Assembly: GCF_000195635.1 (NCBI RefSeq)
Contig: NZ_GL882610.1
Location: 1 to 57,032 of the forward strand
Length of the DNA stretch: 57,032 nucleotides
Direction of reading: 5' to 3'
From: Bacteroides fluxus YIT 12057
GTDB taxonomy: Bacteria; Bacteroidota; Bacteroidia; Bacteroidales; Bacteroidaceae
Part shown: piece by piece, positions 24,452 to 33,759 of the stretch
Numbering within the stretch: position 1 is the first letter of the stretch
Layout of the letters: each line of letters opens with the position of its first letter
The notes under the pieces: generated by a model
What the model was told of the DNA's origin: nothing
Seen by the model: the letters and a program-made list of their open reading frames with translations, nothing else
The model's database searches: none
Program-made: the position numbers and the translations under genes

Positions 24452-27250
24452 ATGCATACAAAAAAAGAACGTAAAAACTATTTGTTGGTATTACTACTAT
24501 GTATTCTCTATTCTTCATGTAGTAGTATTGATTTTGAACTGCCTCAGGGTCCTCAAGGCCCCAACGGTAAGTCTGCCTATGAAATATGGAAAGAAGAAGT
24601 GGAGGCCGGCCATATAGACTGGCCTTCCGATAAAATCAACCTGACTGACTTTCTGGTTTACATCAAGGGGGAAAAAGGAGACAAGGGAGCAGACGGTATG
24701 TCTGCATACGAGCAATGGAAAGCCATGCTCGCCCAAGGCAATGTAACCAACCCTCATGATCCTTCCCAAAATTGGCCTTCCTCAAAAAATACAGAATCTG
24801 ATTTCTGGGATTTCCTCAGCGGAAGGGATGGACAGACACCTCATATCGGCGAAAACGGAAACTGGTACATCGGTAATAAAGATACCGGCATAAAGGCTAC
24901 AGGCAAGGATGGGAAAGACGGAATCAACGGAAAAGACGGGCTTTCCGCCTATGAATTATGGAAACAATCTGTTGTTGAAGGAAGTATAGACTGGCCCAAG
25001 GACCAAACAACCATGGAACATTTCTTCTTATACTTTAAGGGGAAAGATGGTGAGAACGGTATCACTCCGCATGTGGGTGAAAATGGTAACTGGTACATCG
25101 GCAGTCACGATACCGGTATCTCTGCCCAAGGAGAAAAAGGGGAAAACGGTAAAGACGGAGCATCTCCCTATGTAGGTCCGAACGGAAACTGGTGGATCAA
25201 TAATTCTGATACAAAAGTAAAGGCCCAAGGAGAAAAAGGCAGTGACGGACTTACTCCTTATATCAAGGATGGGTATTGGTGGATAGGAAACTCCAACACA
25301 GGAATTGCAGCACAAGGTCCCAAAGGGGAACAAGGGGAAAACGGTAAAGACGGACTTACTCCGGTCATCAAGAATGGAACATGGTGGATAGGAAACGAAG
25401 ATACCGGAATTGCAGCACAAGGTGCCAAAGGAGATGACGGAGTATCACCACAAATAGGCACTAACGGCAACTGGTGGATAGGAAACAAGGATACCGGGAT
25501 AAAAGCACGGGGTGAAAATGGAGTGAACGGAGCATCTGCCTATGAATTATGGGTAAATGACGTCAAAAATGACAAAATCAAAGACAAGAACAATGTTCCA
25601 TGGCCAAAGGATCAAATCACAATGGCGGATTTTTACACTTATCTAAGTGGAACAAACGGCAGTAACGGAAAATCAGCTTACGAGCTATGGAAAGAAACCG
25701 TAACTGCAGGCAATGTGGATGACCCCAAGAACCCCGGACAGAAATGGCCTTCCGATAAAGTAGCAGAAAAGGATTTCTTCGACTATCTGGCAGGAAAAGA
25801 CGGCATAAACGGAACGAACGGTCTATCAGCCTATGAATTATGGAAAAACGACTTAGCCAAACGTTGCGGAACATTAGACGCGCTTACCGACCATAGAAAC
25901 GGTGGCGTCTGGGACTGTGACAAAAATACTCCGGATGATTTTTACGACTACCTGCGCGGAAAAGACGGTAAGGATGGTGAAGACGGTAAAGATGGAAAAC
26001 CGGGAGAACCGGGCAAACCGGGAACGGAAGTAACCATCATCAAAGGAATACCCAATGTCATTGCGCAATATTCCCAATCGGAATATGGTGAGTATGTACG
26101 TACCTCTGACGGTGGAGTACTTTATAAAGTCTATGACGAAACCGGACAAATCGCGCCCAAAGCCCAAGTGAAAGGCATGCCCGGTATCAGCGCGGAAAAG
26201 GTATATACCGCCGATGATAAGGGAGAGTTCATCGTCCCTAAAGAAGACCTGCCTGAAATTCAGGATATAAACCTGCGTTGGGGAACGGTAAAAGAAGTCA
26301 CCATAGCAGGAAAAGAGCCACAGCAATCTGCCAAAAACACGTATGTACCTAATAGAGTACGCATGAGAATGGTCCTTAAGGACAACTCTAACTCATTAAG
26401 CAGTTATCAATATTTATATTTTTATATACAACGGAGACTAAACCCGGAGGATGAGTGGCAGATAATTCCTTCCTATTTGCCGAACAGTGCTTCAAGATAT
26501 CTGGATGCTTATAGAATCTCCGATAAAAATAACCCTAAAAGTATTTTATCAGATAAAAAATTATATTCATCTCAAAGTAGTAGTTCAAGTAGTGGAGGGT
26601 ATTATTACTATATTTATACTTATCGGTTTGTTCAGGAGAATCCCGGAAAATTCAAGAACAACCAATCTGAATATTGGGATGGTACCGATGTTTACTACAC
26701 GGTAAAATCCAGAGATCCTTATTATGGAGAAAGTTTCCAATGGAACGGTGTATGTTTATTGGCTCCTTACCAGATGGGACCTACATTAAAAAAGCTAAAG
26801 TTGAAAACAATCTCAAATGGTGAGGCACCCAGTTTCTCATCTGTTGAAGGTGAATTTGATTTTTCAAAGATGGATTTTACAAAAATCTATAAGTCATCAA
26901 CTAAACGTACCGTAAAAGAAAACGAGATGGATTATGTAGAACCCGTTACCTATACGGAAGAAGAAGCTAGAAAACTTAAAATGGCATACGTTACATTCAA
27001 TTATACTTCATCAGCCGGTTCACAGACGGCCTCAAGTTCCAACAACACTTCTTCTGCCGAAGTCCCGAATTTTAAAGTGTTTGCACCATTCCTCAACGCA
27101 ACCATTGGCGTAAATAATAATGGTAGTGTATATTTCTATTCGTACACCCAAGGTTGGCTCAGAAAAGGAAAGGATGACAAGACATTCGTTGTTGAAAACT
27201 ATAACAGTTCCTATGAATTACCAGAAGTAGAAGTTACCTATGAAGAATAA
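24452..27250 (+). CDS. Collagen-like repeat surface lipoprotein
   Basis: A 932-residue lipoprotein (signal LLCILYSSC, lipidated Cys23). Residues about 30-530 mix three elements: collagen-like Gly-X-Y tracts (GKDGKDGINGKDG, GEPGKPG), six SAYExW units of about 40 residues ending in DFxxYLxGKDG, and six units built on TPxIGxNGNWWIGxxDTG. The C-terminal 400 residues, with a Ser-rich low-complexity run (about 709-717), are probably a folded binding domain I do not recognise. It should be anchored in the outer membrane and exposed, as an adhesin or stalk. Its 3' end overlaps the OmpA-family gene by 11 bp, suggesting a joint role. Confidence 0.85.
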   Translation: MHTKKERKNYLLVLLLCILYSSCSSIDFELPQGPQGPNGKSAYEIWKEEVEAGHIDWPSDKINLTDFLVYIKGEKGDKGADGMSAYEQWKAMLAQGNVTNPHDPSQNWPSSKNTESDFWDFLSGRDGQTPHIGENGNWYIGNKDTGIKATGKDGKDGINGKDGLSAYELWKQSVVEGSIDWPKDQTTMEHFFLYFKGKDGENGITPHVGENGNWYIGSHDTGISAQGEKGENGKDGASPYVGPNGNWWINNSDTKVKAQGEKGSDGLTPYIKDGYWWIGNSNTGIAAQGPKGEQGENGKDGLTPVIKNGTWWIGNEDTGIAAQGAKGDDGVSPQIGTNGNWWIGNKDTGIKARGENGVNGASAYELWVNDVKNDKIKDKNNVPWPKDQITMADFYTYLSGTNGSNGKSAYELWKETVTAGNVDDPKNPGQKWPSDKVAEKDFFDYLAGKDGINGTNGLSAYELWKNDLAKRCGTLDALTDHRNGGVWDCDKNTPDDFYDYLRGKDGKDGEDGKDGKPGEPGKPGTEVTIIKGIPNVIAQYSQSEYGEYVRTSDGGVLYKVYDETGQIAPKAQVKGMPGISAEKVYTADDKGEFIVPKEDLPEIQDINLRWGTVKEVTIAGKEPQQSAKNTYVPNRVRMRMVLKDNSNSLSSYQYLYFYIQRRLNPEDEWQIIPSYLPNSASRYLDAYRISDKNNPKSILSDKKLYSSQSSSSSSGGYYYYIYTYRFVQENPGKFKNNQSEYWDGTDVYYTVKSRDPYYGESFQWNGVCLLAPYQMGPTLKKLKLKTISNGEAPSFSSVEGEFDFSKMDFTKIYKSSTKRTVKENEMDYVEPVTYTEEEARKLKMAYVTFNYTSSAGSQTASSSNNTSSAEVPNFKVFAPFLNATIGVNNNGSVYFYSYTQGWLRKGKDDKTFVVENYNSSYELPEVEVTYEE

Positions 27251-28469
27251 GAATATGAAGAAGATATACATACATAAGATTTATGCAACACTATTCCTTG
27301 TTCCTGCTTTGTGCATCGGCGTACCGGCCAATGCACAAAAGTCCTCAGGGAACAGTGCAGAGGAAGACAATGTCCATACAGGCATGGAACGCACTAAAAA
27401 AGCCTGGGAAATTGGTGTAGGAGGTACAGGACTCCAAATGACACGGTTCAATGTGATTAATTTCCAGACTAACCACAAAGGCGGCTATACCATAAATACC
27501 AGCAAGAAGGATCTCCTTTTTGGAGGACACCTGTATGTTGCCCGGGAACTTAACTCTCATTTTTACCTGGATTTGCAGGGGATGTTGGATTATAGTTCAG
27601 ACCCCGTACGCAACGGACACGAGTCAAGATGGGTAGGTATGGCAGGCCTGGGACTTCAATGGCGTCTGGGTGAGTACTTTCACTCCAGCTATATCGATCC
27701 TTTTCTGCGGGCAGGAGTGAACTACATGTATAAGAACTTCAACGTCAATTACAACGGGATAGAAGAGTTCGACAGCAAGGAAATGGGCTGGAATTTGTCG
27801 AACGACTACAACAAAGAAGGAAGCGACAAGCATAATCTGGTCCCTGTTTCGTTGGGAGCGGGAGTAAACATGTGGTTGAATGACAAATTCGGCATGGGGC
27901 TCCAAGCAGACTATCTCATAATGCCATACAAGCACATCGCCAATTCATGGCAAGGAACCGTGAGGCTTATATGGCGTATTGGAGGCAAATCCAAAAAGGC
28001 AAAACCGGAAATCCAATATGTAGAAAAGATAGTAGAGAAAGTAGTGGAAAAGCCTGTAATCATGGAGAAAGTGGTGCAAGCTCCCGCCCATGCAAACGTA
28101 TTGTGTGATTTGTTCAACAATATATATTTTGAGTTCGACAAGGCAGAAATAACAGAGAAATCGGATGCTGTTATCGACCAGATAGCCCGAATCATGCTGG
28201 CCGACACCACTAAAAGATACCTCATAACAGGATGTACGGACGCCAAAGGATCACCGCAATACAACATGGGGTTGTCACGGAGACGTGCGGACGCCGTTGT
28301 CAATGCCCTCCTGCAAAAAGGTGTTCCCGAAGAAATGCTGAAATCAAGAGGAGTCGGCAAAAAAATATCTTACGCCTCGCAAGATGCTTCCAATGAGATA
28401 CGGGAAGGAGACCGTAAAATCATAGTGGAAATCATTACGAACATGGATTACTGGAACCATCTGCGGTAA
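27240..28469 (+). CDS. OmpA-family outer membrane protein
   Basis: A 409-residue secreted protein (signal ends near VPANAQ). Residues about 45-255 look like an eight-stranded beta barrel with alternating aromatic strands; a charged KIVEKVVEKPVIMEKV linker leads to an OmpA C-terminal peptidoglycan-binding domain (YFEFDKAEITEKSD, GCTDAKGSPQYN, LSRRRADAV). It should span the outer membrane and hold the cell wall. Translation probably couples to the collagen-like lipoprotein gene: the first ATG (27240) lies 11 bp inside it; Met6 at 27255 is an alternative start. A terminator follows. The pair may form a surface complex. Confidence 0.9.
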   Translation: MKNKNMKKIYIHKIYATLFLVPALCIGVPANAQKSSGNSAEEDNVHTGMERTKKAWEIGVGGTGLQMTRFNVINFQTNHKGGYTINTSKKDLLFGGHLYVARELNSHFYLDLQGMLDYSSDPVRNGHESRWVGMAGLGLQWRLGEYFHSSYIDPFLRAGVNYMYKNFNVNYNGIEEFDSKEMGWNLSNDYNKEGSDKHNLVPVSLGAGVNMWLNDKFGMGLQADYLIMPYKHIANSWQGTVRLIWRIGGKSKKAKPEIQYVEKIVEKVVEKPVIMEKVVQAPAHANVLCDLFNNIYFEFDKAEITEKSDAVIDQIARIMLADTTKRYLITGCTDAKGSPQYNMGLSRRRADAVVNALLQKGVPEEMLKSRGVGKKISYASQDASNEIREGDRKIIVEIITNMDYWNHLR

Positions 28470-28490
28470 ATAATCTTTTTATCTATTTAA

Positions 28491-28545
28491 AAACGGTGTA
28501 TATCCCTTAATTGTGCGGGGATATACACCGTTTATTTATTTTTTT
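28491..28545 (+). terminator. Intrinsic terminator after the OmpA-family gene
   Basis: A perfect 16-bp stem (AAACGGTGTATATCCC at 28491-28506 against 28518-28533) with an 11-base loop is followed by a T-rich tail. It ends the lipoprotein-OmpA transcript. A GTG-started extension of the next gene (28513) begins inside this hairpin and is therefore not used. Confidence 0.9.
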
Positions 28546-28549
28546 CACT

Positions 28550-28557
28550 TACCTTTG
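28550..28557 (+). promoter_or_regulatory. RelA/SpoT-homologue gene promoter -7 element
   Basis: TACCTTTG matches TAnnTTTG and lies 21 bp before the ATG at 28579, directly after the terminator. Confidence 0.6.
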
Positions 28558-28578
28558 AAGCACAAAATACGGACGATT

Positions 28579-30795
28579 ATGGAAACAGATGATTTTTTCA
28601 CTACTGACGAGAAAAAACGACTTTTCTCTCTCTATCGAAAATTATTGCAGCTTTCCGGAGAAACTCTCTTGAAGGGTGACTGCAGGAAGCTGAAAACACA
28701 TCTTGTCAACACTATACAAAACCACTATATCCGACGGGATACGTTTGGCCTGAATCCGGTTATCAAGGATATGCAGACAGCGGTTATCGTTGCAGAGGAA
28801 ATCGGCATGAAGCGGGCTTCCATTCTGGGGCTCATGTTGCACGACTCCGTACGATGCGGCACTTGTACCGCCGAAGAGGTGGAACAGAATTATGGAGAGG
28901 ATGTAGCAGGCATCATCCGCGGACTGATACGCGTCAACGACCTGTATTCCAAAAGTCCCACCATCGAGTCCGAGAACTTCCGCAACCTGCTGTTGTCCTT
29001 CGCTGAAGATATGCGCGTCATACTCATCATGATTGCCGACCGCGTGAACATCATGCGGCAGATCAAAGATTGCGGCAATGACGAAGCACGCCGGCAAGTA
29101 GCCAATGAAGCGGCATATCTCTACGCTCCCCTCGCCCATAAGTTAGGCCTATATAAACTGAAGTCCGAACTGGAGGACCTCTCGCTGAAATATACCGAAA
29201 AAGAGGTTTACTACCATATTAAGGAAAAACTGAACGAAACGAAAGCATCGCGTGACAAGTACATCGCCGCTTTCATTGCTCCGGTACAGAAGAAATTAGA
29301 AGAAGCCGGACTTAGCTTCCACATCAAAGGACGTACCAAATCCATTCATTCCATCTACCAGAAGATGAAGAAGCAGAAATGTCCTTTTGAAGGAGTATAT
29401 GATTTGTTTGCCATACGTGTCATCCTGGACTCACCCCTGGAAAAAGAGAAACTGGAATGTTGGCAGGCTTATTCCATCGTGACGGATATGTACCAGCCCA
29501 ATCCCAAACGATTGCGCGACTGGCTCTCCGTTCCCAAAAGCAACGGATACGAGTCACTGCATATTACCGTTATGGGTCCCGAAGGCAAATGGGTGGAAGT
29601 ACAGATACGTACCGAACGCATGGATGAGATTGCGGAACGCGGTCTTGCCGCCCACTGGCGTTACAAAGGCATAAAGGGTGAAACCGGCCTGGACGAATGG
29701 CTGACCTCCGTACGCGAGGCCCTTGAAAACTCCGACAACGGACTGGAGGCAATGGACCGCTTCAAATTGGACCTATATGAAGACGAAGTTTTTGTCTTCA
29801 CTCCTAAAGGTGACCTGTTCAAGTTGGGCAAGGGTTCTACCGTGCTCGATTTTGCTTTCCATATCCATAGCAAGTTAGGATGCAAATGCATCGGTGCCAA
29901 AGTAAACGGCAAGAACGTACAGCTGAAGCAGATACTCCAAAGCGGCGACCAGGTAGAAATCATGACTTCCAACACCCAGACTCCCAAACAGGACTGGCTG
30001 AATATCGTGACTACTTCCAAAGCCCGTACCAAGATACGCCAGGCATTGAAAGAAATGGCTGCCCGCCAGCATGCCTTTGCCAAGGAAACTTTGGAGCGCA
30101 AGTTCAAGAACCGGAAGATAGAGTATGACGAGGCAACCATGATGCGCCTTATCAAACGTCTCGGTTTCAAAGTAGTGACGGACTTCTACCAGGCCATTGC
30201 CGATGAGACACTTGATGTGAACAACATCATCGACAAATATCTGGAACAGCAGAAGCGTGACAATGATGTGCGTGACGAAATAACCTACCGTTCCGCCGAA
30301 GGCTACAACCTGCAGCAGAGTTTGCCGGAAGAGACGGGAAGCAAGGAAGATGTTCTTGTCATCGACCAGAACCTGAAAGGGCTGGATTTCAAACTGGCAC
30401 GTTGCTGCAACCCTATTTATGGGGATGACGTATTCGGCTTTGTCAGTGTCACGGGCGGCATCAAGATACATCGCTGCGACTGCCCCAACGCCAGTGATTT
30501 GCACTCACGCTTCGGCTACCGTATTGTAAAGGCGCGCTGGGCGGGAAAATCACAAGGTACCCAATATCCCATTACCCTGCGTGTGGTAGGCCATGATGAT
30601 ATCGGTATCGTGACGAACATTACCTCCATCATCTCCAAGGAGACGGGAATTACGTTGCGGAGCATCGGAATCGACTCTCATGACGGCTTGTTCTCCGGCA
30701 CACTGACCGTTATGGTAGGTGACACGGGACGACTGGAAGCGCTGGTCAAGAAGTTGAGGACAGTGAAGGGAGTGAAACAAGTAAGTAGGAACTAA
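28579..30795 (+). CDS. RelA/SpoT homologue ((p)ppGpp synthetase) with degenerate hydrolase motif
   Basis: A 738-residue long RSH protein: HD hydrolase region (about 30-180), synthetase domain (about 225-380, SNGYESLHIT and EVQIRTERMDEIAERGLAAH), TGS domain (about 395-455, FTPKGDLFKLGKGSTVLDFA) and C-terminal ACT domain. The hydrolase signature, normally HDxxED, reads HDSVRC at residues 88-93, so metal-dependent (p)ppGpp hydrolysis is probably lost. The synthetase catalytic core looks intact. It likely makes the stringent-response alarmone like RelA, with another enzyme degrading it. The ATG at 28579 is chosen because promoter and terminator lie just upstream. Confidence 0.93.
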   Translation: METDDFFTTDEKKRLFSLYRKLLQLSGETLLKGDCRKLKTHLVNTIQNHYIRRDTFGLNPVIKDMQTAVIVAEEIGMKRASILGLMLHDSVRCGTCTAEEVEQNYGEDVAGIIRGLIRVNDLYSKSPTIESENFRNLLLSFAEDMRVILIMIADRVNIMRQIKDCGNDEARRQVANEAAYLYAPLAHKLGLYKLKSELEDLSLKYTEKEVYYHIKEKLNETKASRDKYIAAFIAPVQKKLEEAGLSFHIKGRTKSIHSIYQKMKKQKCPFEGVYDLFAIRVILDSPLEKEKLECWQAYSIVTDMYQPNPKRLRDWLSVPKSNGYESLHITVMGPEGKWVEVQIRTERMDEIAERGLAAHWRYKGIKGETGLDEWLTSVREALENSDNGLEAMDRFKLDLYEDEVFVFTPKGDLFKLGKGSTVLDFAFHIHSKLGCKCIGAKVNGKNVQLKQILQSGDQVEIMTSNTQTPKQDWLNIVTTSKARTKIRQALKEMAARQHAFAKETLERKFKNRKIEYDEATMMRLIKRLGFKVVTDFYQAIADETLDVNNIIDKYLEQQKRDNDVRDEITYRSAEGYNLQQSLPEETGSKEDVLVIDQNLKGLDFKLARCCNPIYGDDVFGFVSVTGGIKIHRCDCPNASDLHSRFGYRIVKARWAGKSQGTQYPITLRVVGHDDIGIVTNITSIISKETGITLRSIGIDSHDGLFSGTLTVMVGDTGRLEALVKKLRTVKGVKQVSRN

Positions 30796-30823
30796 GGTTC
30801 AGGAACGGATTCCACCTATAATC

Positions 30824-31198
30824 ATGAAATACGACTTCAGAAAACAACTTCGCAGTTTTGGCTATGCCTGGAAAGGCATCTGCTGTTGCATAGGGAAGGA
30901 ACAGAACCTGAGTTTCCACCTCATTGCCACGGCGGTAGTGGTCATTGCCGGATTTGCATTGGGAATCACACGTACAGAGTGGACGGTCATTCTCCTTTGC
31001 ATAGGAGTAGTGATAGCTGCGGAATTGTTCAATACCGCCATTGAAAAGTTGGTTGACTTGGTCTCACCCGAACGTCATCCCATTGCCGGACAAGTAAAAG
31101 ACATTGCCGCCGGAGCAGTACTGGTATGCGCTGCGGCGGCGGCAATTATAGGATTGGTCATTTTCATTCCTTACCTCACCCGCTTCTTCTTACAATAA
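30824..31198 (+). CDS. dgkA: Diacylglycerol/undecaprenol kinase family protein
   Basis: A 124-residue membrane kinase with three transmembrane helices. AAELFNTAIEKLVDLVSPE and VKDIAAGAVL are the DgkA-family catalytic motifs. It phosphorylates diacylglycerol or undecaprenol with ATP at the inner membrane; in many bacteria this family recycles undecaprenol, which would help the capsule pathway. It begins 28 bp after the RSH stop and is probably co-transcribed. Its 3' end overlaps the convergent MFS gene by 28 bp. Substrate preference cannot be told from sequence. Confidence 0.92.
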   Translation: MKYDFRKQLRSFGYAWKGICCCIGKEQNLSFHLIATAVVVIAGFALGITRTEWTVILLCIGVVIAAELFNTAIEKLVDLVSPERHPIAGQVKDIAAGAVLVCAAAAAIIGLVIFIPYLTRFFLQ

Positions 31199-32148
31199 GG
31201 ATAGGTCAGCAGGACAAAGAAGAATATGGAAAATATGGCCGCCGTCATGGCAACATGATAAATCGCAGTAACATCCATCATACGGCATGACACTGCGACA
31301 CCAATCAGCAAACCGGCTTCCATTGACAGCTGGCAGGTGGTATTTGCCGTTCCCCGCTGGCAGTGATAAGAGAGCTTCACGAACATTCTTGTAAACGGTA
31401 CGGTGACAAAGGCCAACACAGCCAAAGCCAACAAAGACCAGTAGTCCCCCGTGAACATCAGCGGCAACAAGACCCCCGGCACAAAGGCTATCAGCATCAC
31501 GTTGGCTGCCGGCAGCCATGCACGCGGAAGCAGGAAACGATCCACACTGCACAAGGACATCCCCATCGGGGCACGGAACGCAACATACACTCTTGATACA
31601 AGAAACATGCTGAGCAGTCCTATGGCAACGGAAAGATAAGCCATCATACGGAAACCGTACATCCGGTACAGCCACACGCCCAATGCCACCCCTACCAACA
31701 TACCCAGACGAGCAGCCCAGGCATAAATGACATTGCCCTCGCTGCGGCGTGCAGAAGTAGTGATATCAATGGCTACGGTAATGCCCGCCGTCGTAGCCAA
31801 CCCGAAACAGCCTCCCTGCACGAACGCGAGCAGCAAAAGTTTCGGATAACTATCTACAAAAGCATAGCCCAAGGTAGCGGCAAGCATAACAAGCATGGAA
31901 TATAAAAACACATTCTTCCGCTTGTATGCATCACCTAAATAAGCATGGAACGGTCCTACCACAAACAAAGCCGCAGCAAACGCCAGAAACATGCCACCCG
32001 TTTGCGTAACGGGAATACCCAATTGCTGCCCCATCATAAAAGGCAGTAAGGGAAACAGCATGTAAACAGATGTAAACAGCAACAAGTTTGCTACACACAC
32101 CCGCCAGAAATTCAGTGTCATAAGTCCGTTAGTACTGTTCTTTTTCAT
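31171..32148 (-). CDS. Short MFS transporter
   Basis: A 325-residue major-facilitator protein with about ten hydrophobic segments. The first half is typical ([13 protein letters not shown], then [10 protein letters not shown] after TM2, matching the MFS loop motif). The family usually has about 390-400 residues and twelve helices, so roughly two helices seem missing, perhaps around residues 190-240 where helix spacing shortens. It overlaps the panB stop by 20 bp and is probably co-transcribed with it. Substrate is unknown; a pathway link to pantothenate is only positional. Function of the short form is uncertain. Confidence 0.8.
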   Translation of the reverse strand: MKKNSTNGLMTLNFWRVCVANLLLFTSVYMLFPLLPFMMGQQLGIPVTQTGGMFLAFAAALFVVGPFHAYLGDAYKRKNVFLYSMLVMLAATLGYAFVDSYPKLLLLAFVQGGCFGLATTAGITVAIDITTSARRSEGNVIYAWAARLGMLVGVALGVWLYRMYGFRMMAYLSVAIGLLSMFLVSRVYVAFRAPMGMSLCSVDRFLLPRAWLPAANVMLIAFVPGVLLPLMFTGDYWSLLALAVLAFVTVPFTRMFVKLSYHCQRGTANTTCQLSMEAGLLIGVAVSCRMMDVTAIYHVAMTAAIFSIFFFVLLTYPYCKKKRVR

Positions 32149-32956
32149 TCGGGAAGTCTAAGTTCTTCACATCCGATACATAACGGCTGATGGCATCCGT
32201 CATCACCGTATGCAAATCGGCATAGCGACGCAGGAAACGGGGACGGAAACCATTGTTCATGCCCAACATATCCTGTACGACCAAAACCTGGCCGTCCACA
32301 TCGCCACCGGCACCGATGCCAATGACAGGAATAGTCAGTTCACTGGATACACGGGCAGCCAAAGCGGCAGGAATCTTCTCCAGCACCAGCGCAAAGCAAC
32401 CGGCCTCTTCCAACAAATGTGCATCACGCACCAGTTTGTCGGCCTCGGCCTCATCCTTGGCACGTACCGTATATGTACCGTACTTATTGATGGATTGAGG
32501 CATCAGGCCGAGATGTCCCATAATGGGAATACCGGCACTGAGAATACGTTTCACCGTCCCGATGATTTCTTCGCCTCCTTCCAGTTTCAAAGCATCGGCA
32601 TGACTTTCCTTCATGATGCGGATGGCAGAAGCCAGTCCTTCCATTTCATTTCCCTGATAAGAGCCGAAAGGCATATCCACCACTACCATGGCGCGCTTCA
32701 CGCCGCGCACCACGGACTTGCCGTGATAAATCATCTGGTCCAGGGTGATGGGAAGAGTAGTCACATTACCCGCCATAACATTGGAGGCGGAATCTCCTAC
32801 AAGAATGACATCTATACCGGCGCCATCCACAATCTGCGCCATAGTATAGTCGTATGACGTCAACATTGATATTTTTTCGCCTCTCTGTTTCATCTCAACA
32901 AGGCGGTGCGTAGTCACTTTACGATTGTCATCTGAAATATATCCAGCCATATTCAT
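32129..32956 (-). CDS. panB: 3-methyl-2-oxobutanoate hydroxymethyltransferase
   Basis: A 275-residue enzyme that adds a hydroxymethyl group from methylene-tetrahydrofolate to ketoisovalerate, the first step to pantothenate and Co[29 protein letters not shown] and KLEGGEE are PanB motifs, and [14 protein letters not shown] lies near the C-terminus. Met3 (32950, MAGYISDD) may be the true start. A TACCTTTG promoter element lies at 32981-32974. It overlaps the MFS gene at its 3' end. Confidence 0.97.
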   Translation of the reverse strand: MNMAGYISDDNRKVTTHRLVEMKQRGEKISMLTSYDYTMAQIVDGAGIDVILVGDSASNVMAGNVTTLPITLDQMIYHGKSVVRGVKRAMVVVDMPFGSYQGNEMEGLASAIRIMKESHADALKLEGGEEIIGTVKRILSAGIPIMGHLGLMPQSINKYGTYTVRAKDEAEADKLVRDAHLLEEAGCFALVLEKIPAALAARVSSELTIPVIGIGAGGDVDGQVLVVQDMLGMNNGFRPRFLRRYADLHTVMTDAISRYVSDVKNLDFPNEKEQY

Positions 32957-32973
32957 TTCTTTTTTTTTCGCCG

Positions 32974-32981
32974 CAAAGGTA
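32974..32981 (-). promoter_or_regulatory. panB promoter -7 element
   Basis: TACCTTTG on the minus strand, 18 bp before the first panB ATG, fits TAnnTTTG. A TTG about 22 bp upstream (33006-33004) may serve as the -33 element inside the 3' end of the HAD gene. Confidence 0.6.
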
Positions 32982-32994
32982 ATCCTTTTTCTGA

Positions 32995-33642
32995 TTACTT
33001 GTGCAATTGAGTTAATTTATCGTAAGTAAAGCCCGTGAAATCATCCAGTACATAATGGCACAACGGAGCGATATCCTCACGTGAGTTGGTGGTTGCCAAA
33101 CCGATAACGGTTGCTTCTGAAGCCATGCCTGCCTTCAGGCCATTGAACGAGTCTTCGAATACATACGTGGTGTCGGGAGTAGCGCCGAATACTTCCATAC
33201 CCAGCAAGAAGCAATCCGGTGCGGGCTTGGAAGCGGCGAACATCTCGGCTGTAAGGATACGGTCGAAAAGCGTCTTTATTTCGGGATGGACACGATAGAC
33301 AGCCTCCATCTTCGCCTCGTTGGAGCTGGTAACGACCGCAGTCTTTACATGATGCCGGTGAAGGTCGGTTATAAAATCAAGTACACCGGGAATAAAGTCA
33401 AACGACATTTCCTGCTCAAACCGGTTCAGACATTCCGTAATTTCAGCCTGTTCCTTCATCATGCCCGGAAAGAAGGTATCATAGATATAAACCAGCGTCT
33501 GTCCCTTCACTCTGCCTTCTATATCGTCAATTCCTAAATACTTCTTTCCCATCTGATGCCAAAACCGGCTGTACTGCGTCTCTGTATCTACCACCACGCC
33601 GTCAAAATCAAAAAGGACGGCCATTGATTTCACTGTGTCCAT
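32995..33642 (-). CDS. HAD-superfamily phosphatase (beta-phosphoglucomutase-like)
   Basis: A 215-residue haloacid-dehalogenase hydrolase. [12 protein letters not shown] is motif I with the nucleophile Asp, VVTSSN motif II, KPAPDCF motif III, and [11 protein letters not shown] motif IV. It probably dephosphorylates or isomerises a small sugar phosphate. The open frame runs upstream to 33729, but that ATG overlaps the divergent MATE promoter region. Met at 33642 ([15 protein letters not shown]) is preferred; 33675 is possible. It precedes panB by 38 bp, where panB has its own promoter. Confidence 0.9.
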   Translation of the reverse strand: MDTVKSMAVLFDFDGVVVDTETQYSRFWHQMGKKYLGIDDIEGRVKGQTLVYIYDTFFPGMMKEQAEITECLNRFEQEMSFDFIPGVLDFITDLHRHHVKTAVVTSSNEAKMEAVYRVHPEIKTLFDRILTAEMFAASKPAPDCFLLGMEVFGATPDTTYVFEDSFNGLKAGMASEATVIGLATTNSREDIAPLCHYVLDDFTGFTYDKLTQLHK

Positions 33643-33728
33643 AAACTTTCTTTTACCTAATTCTGTTAATACCATAATTATACGGGCTACAAAGGTCTGA
33701 ATAATCATCGAATGAAGCAAATATTTCA

Positions 33729-33736
33729 TATCTTTG
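33729..33736 (+). promoter_or_regulatory. MATE gene promoter -7 element
   Basis: TATCTTTG, 24 bp before the MATE ATG, fits TAnnTTTG. A weaker GACCTTTG on the other strand (33697-33690) may drive the divergent HAD gene, making a compact divergent promoter. Confidence 0.55.
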
Positions 33737-33759
33737 CATGTCTTAATTGATTAAAATCA

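Noticed and set aside
28513..28578. N-terminal extension of the RelA/SpoT-homologue gene from a GTG at 28513
   Set aside because: The GTG lies inside the terminator hairpin and the promoter element is downstream of it; the ATG at 28579 is used.
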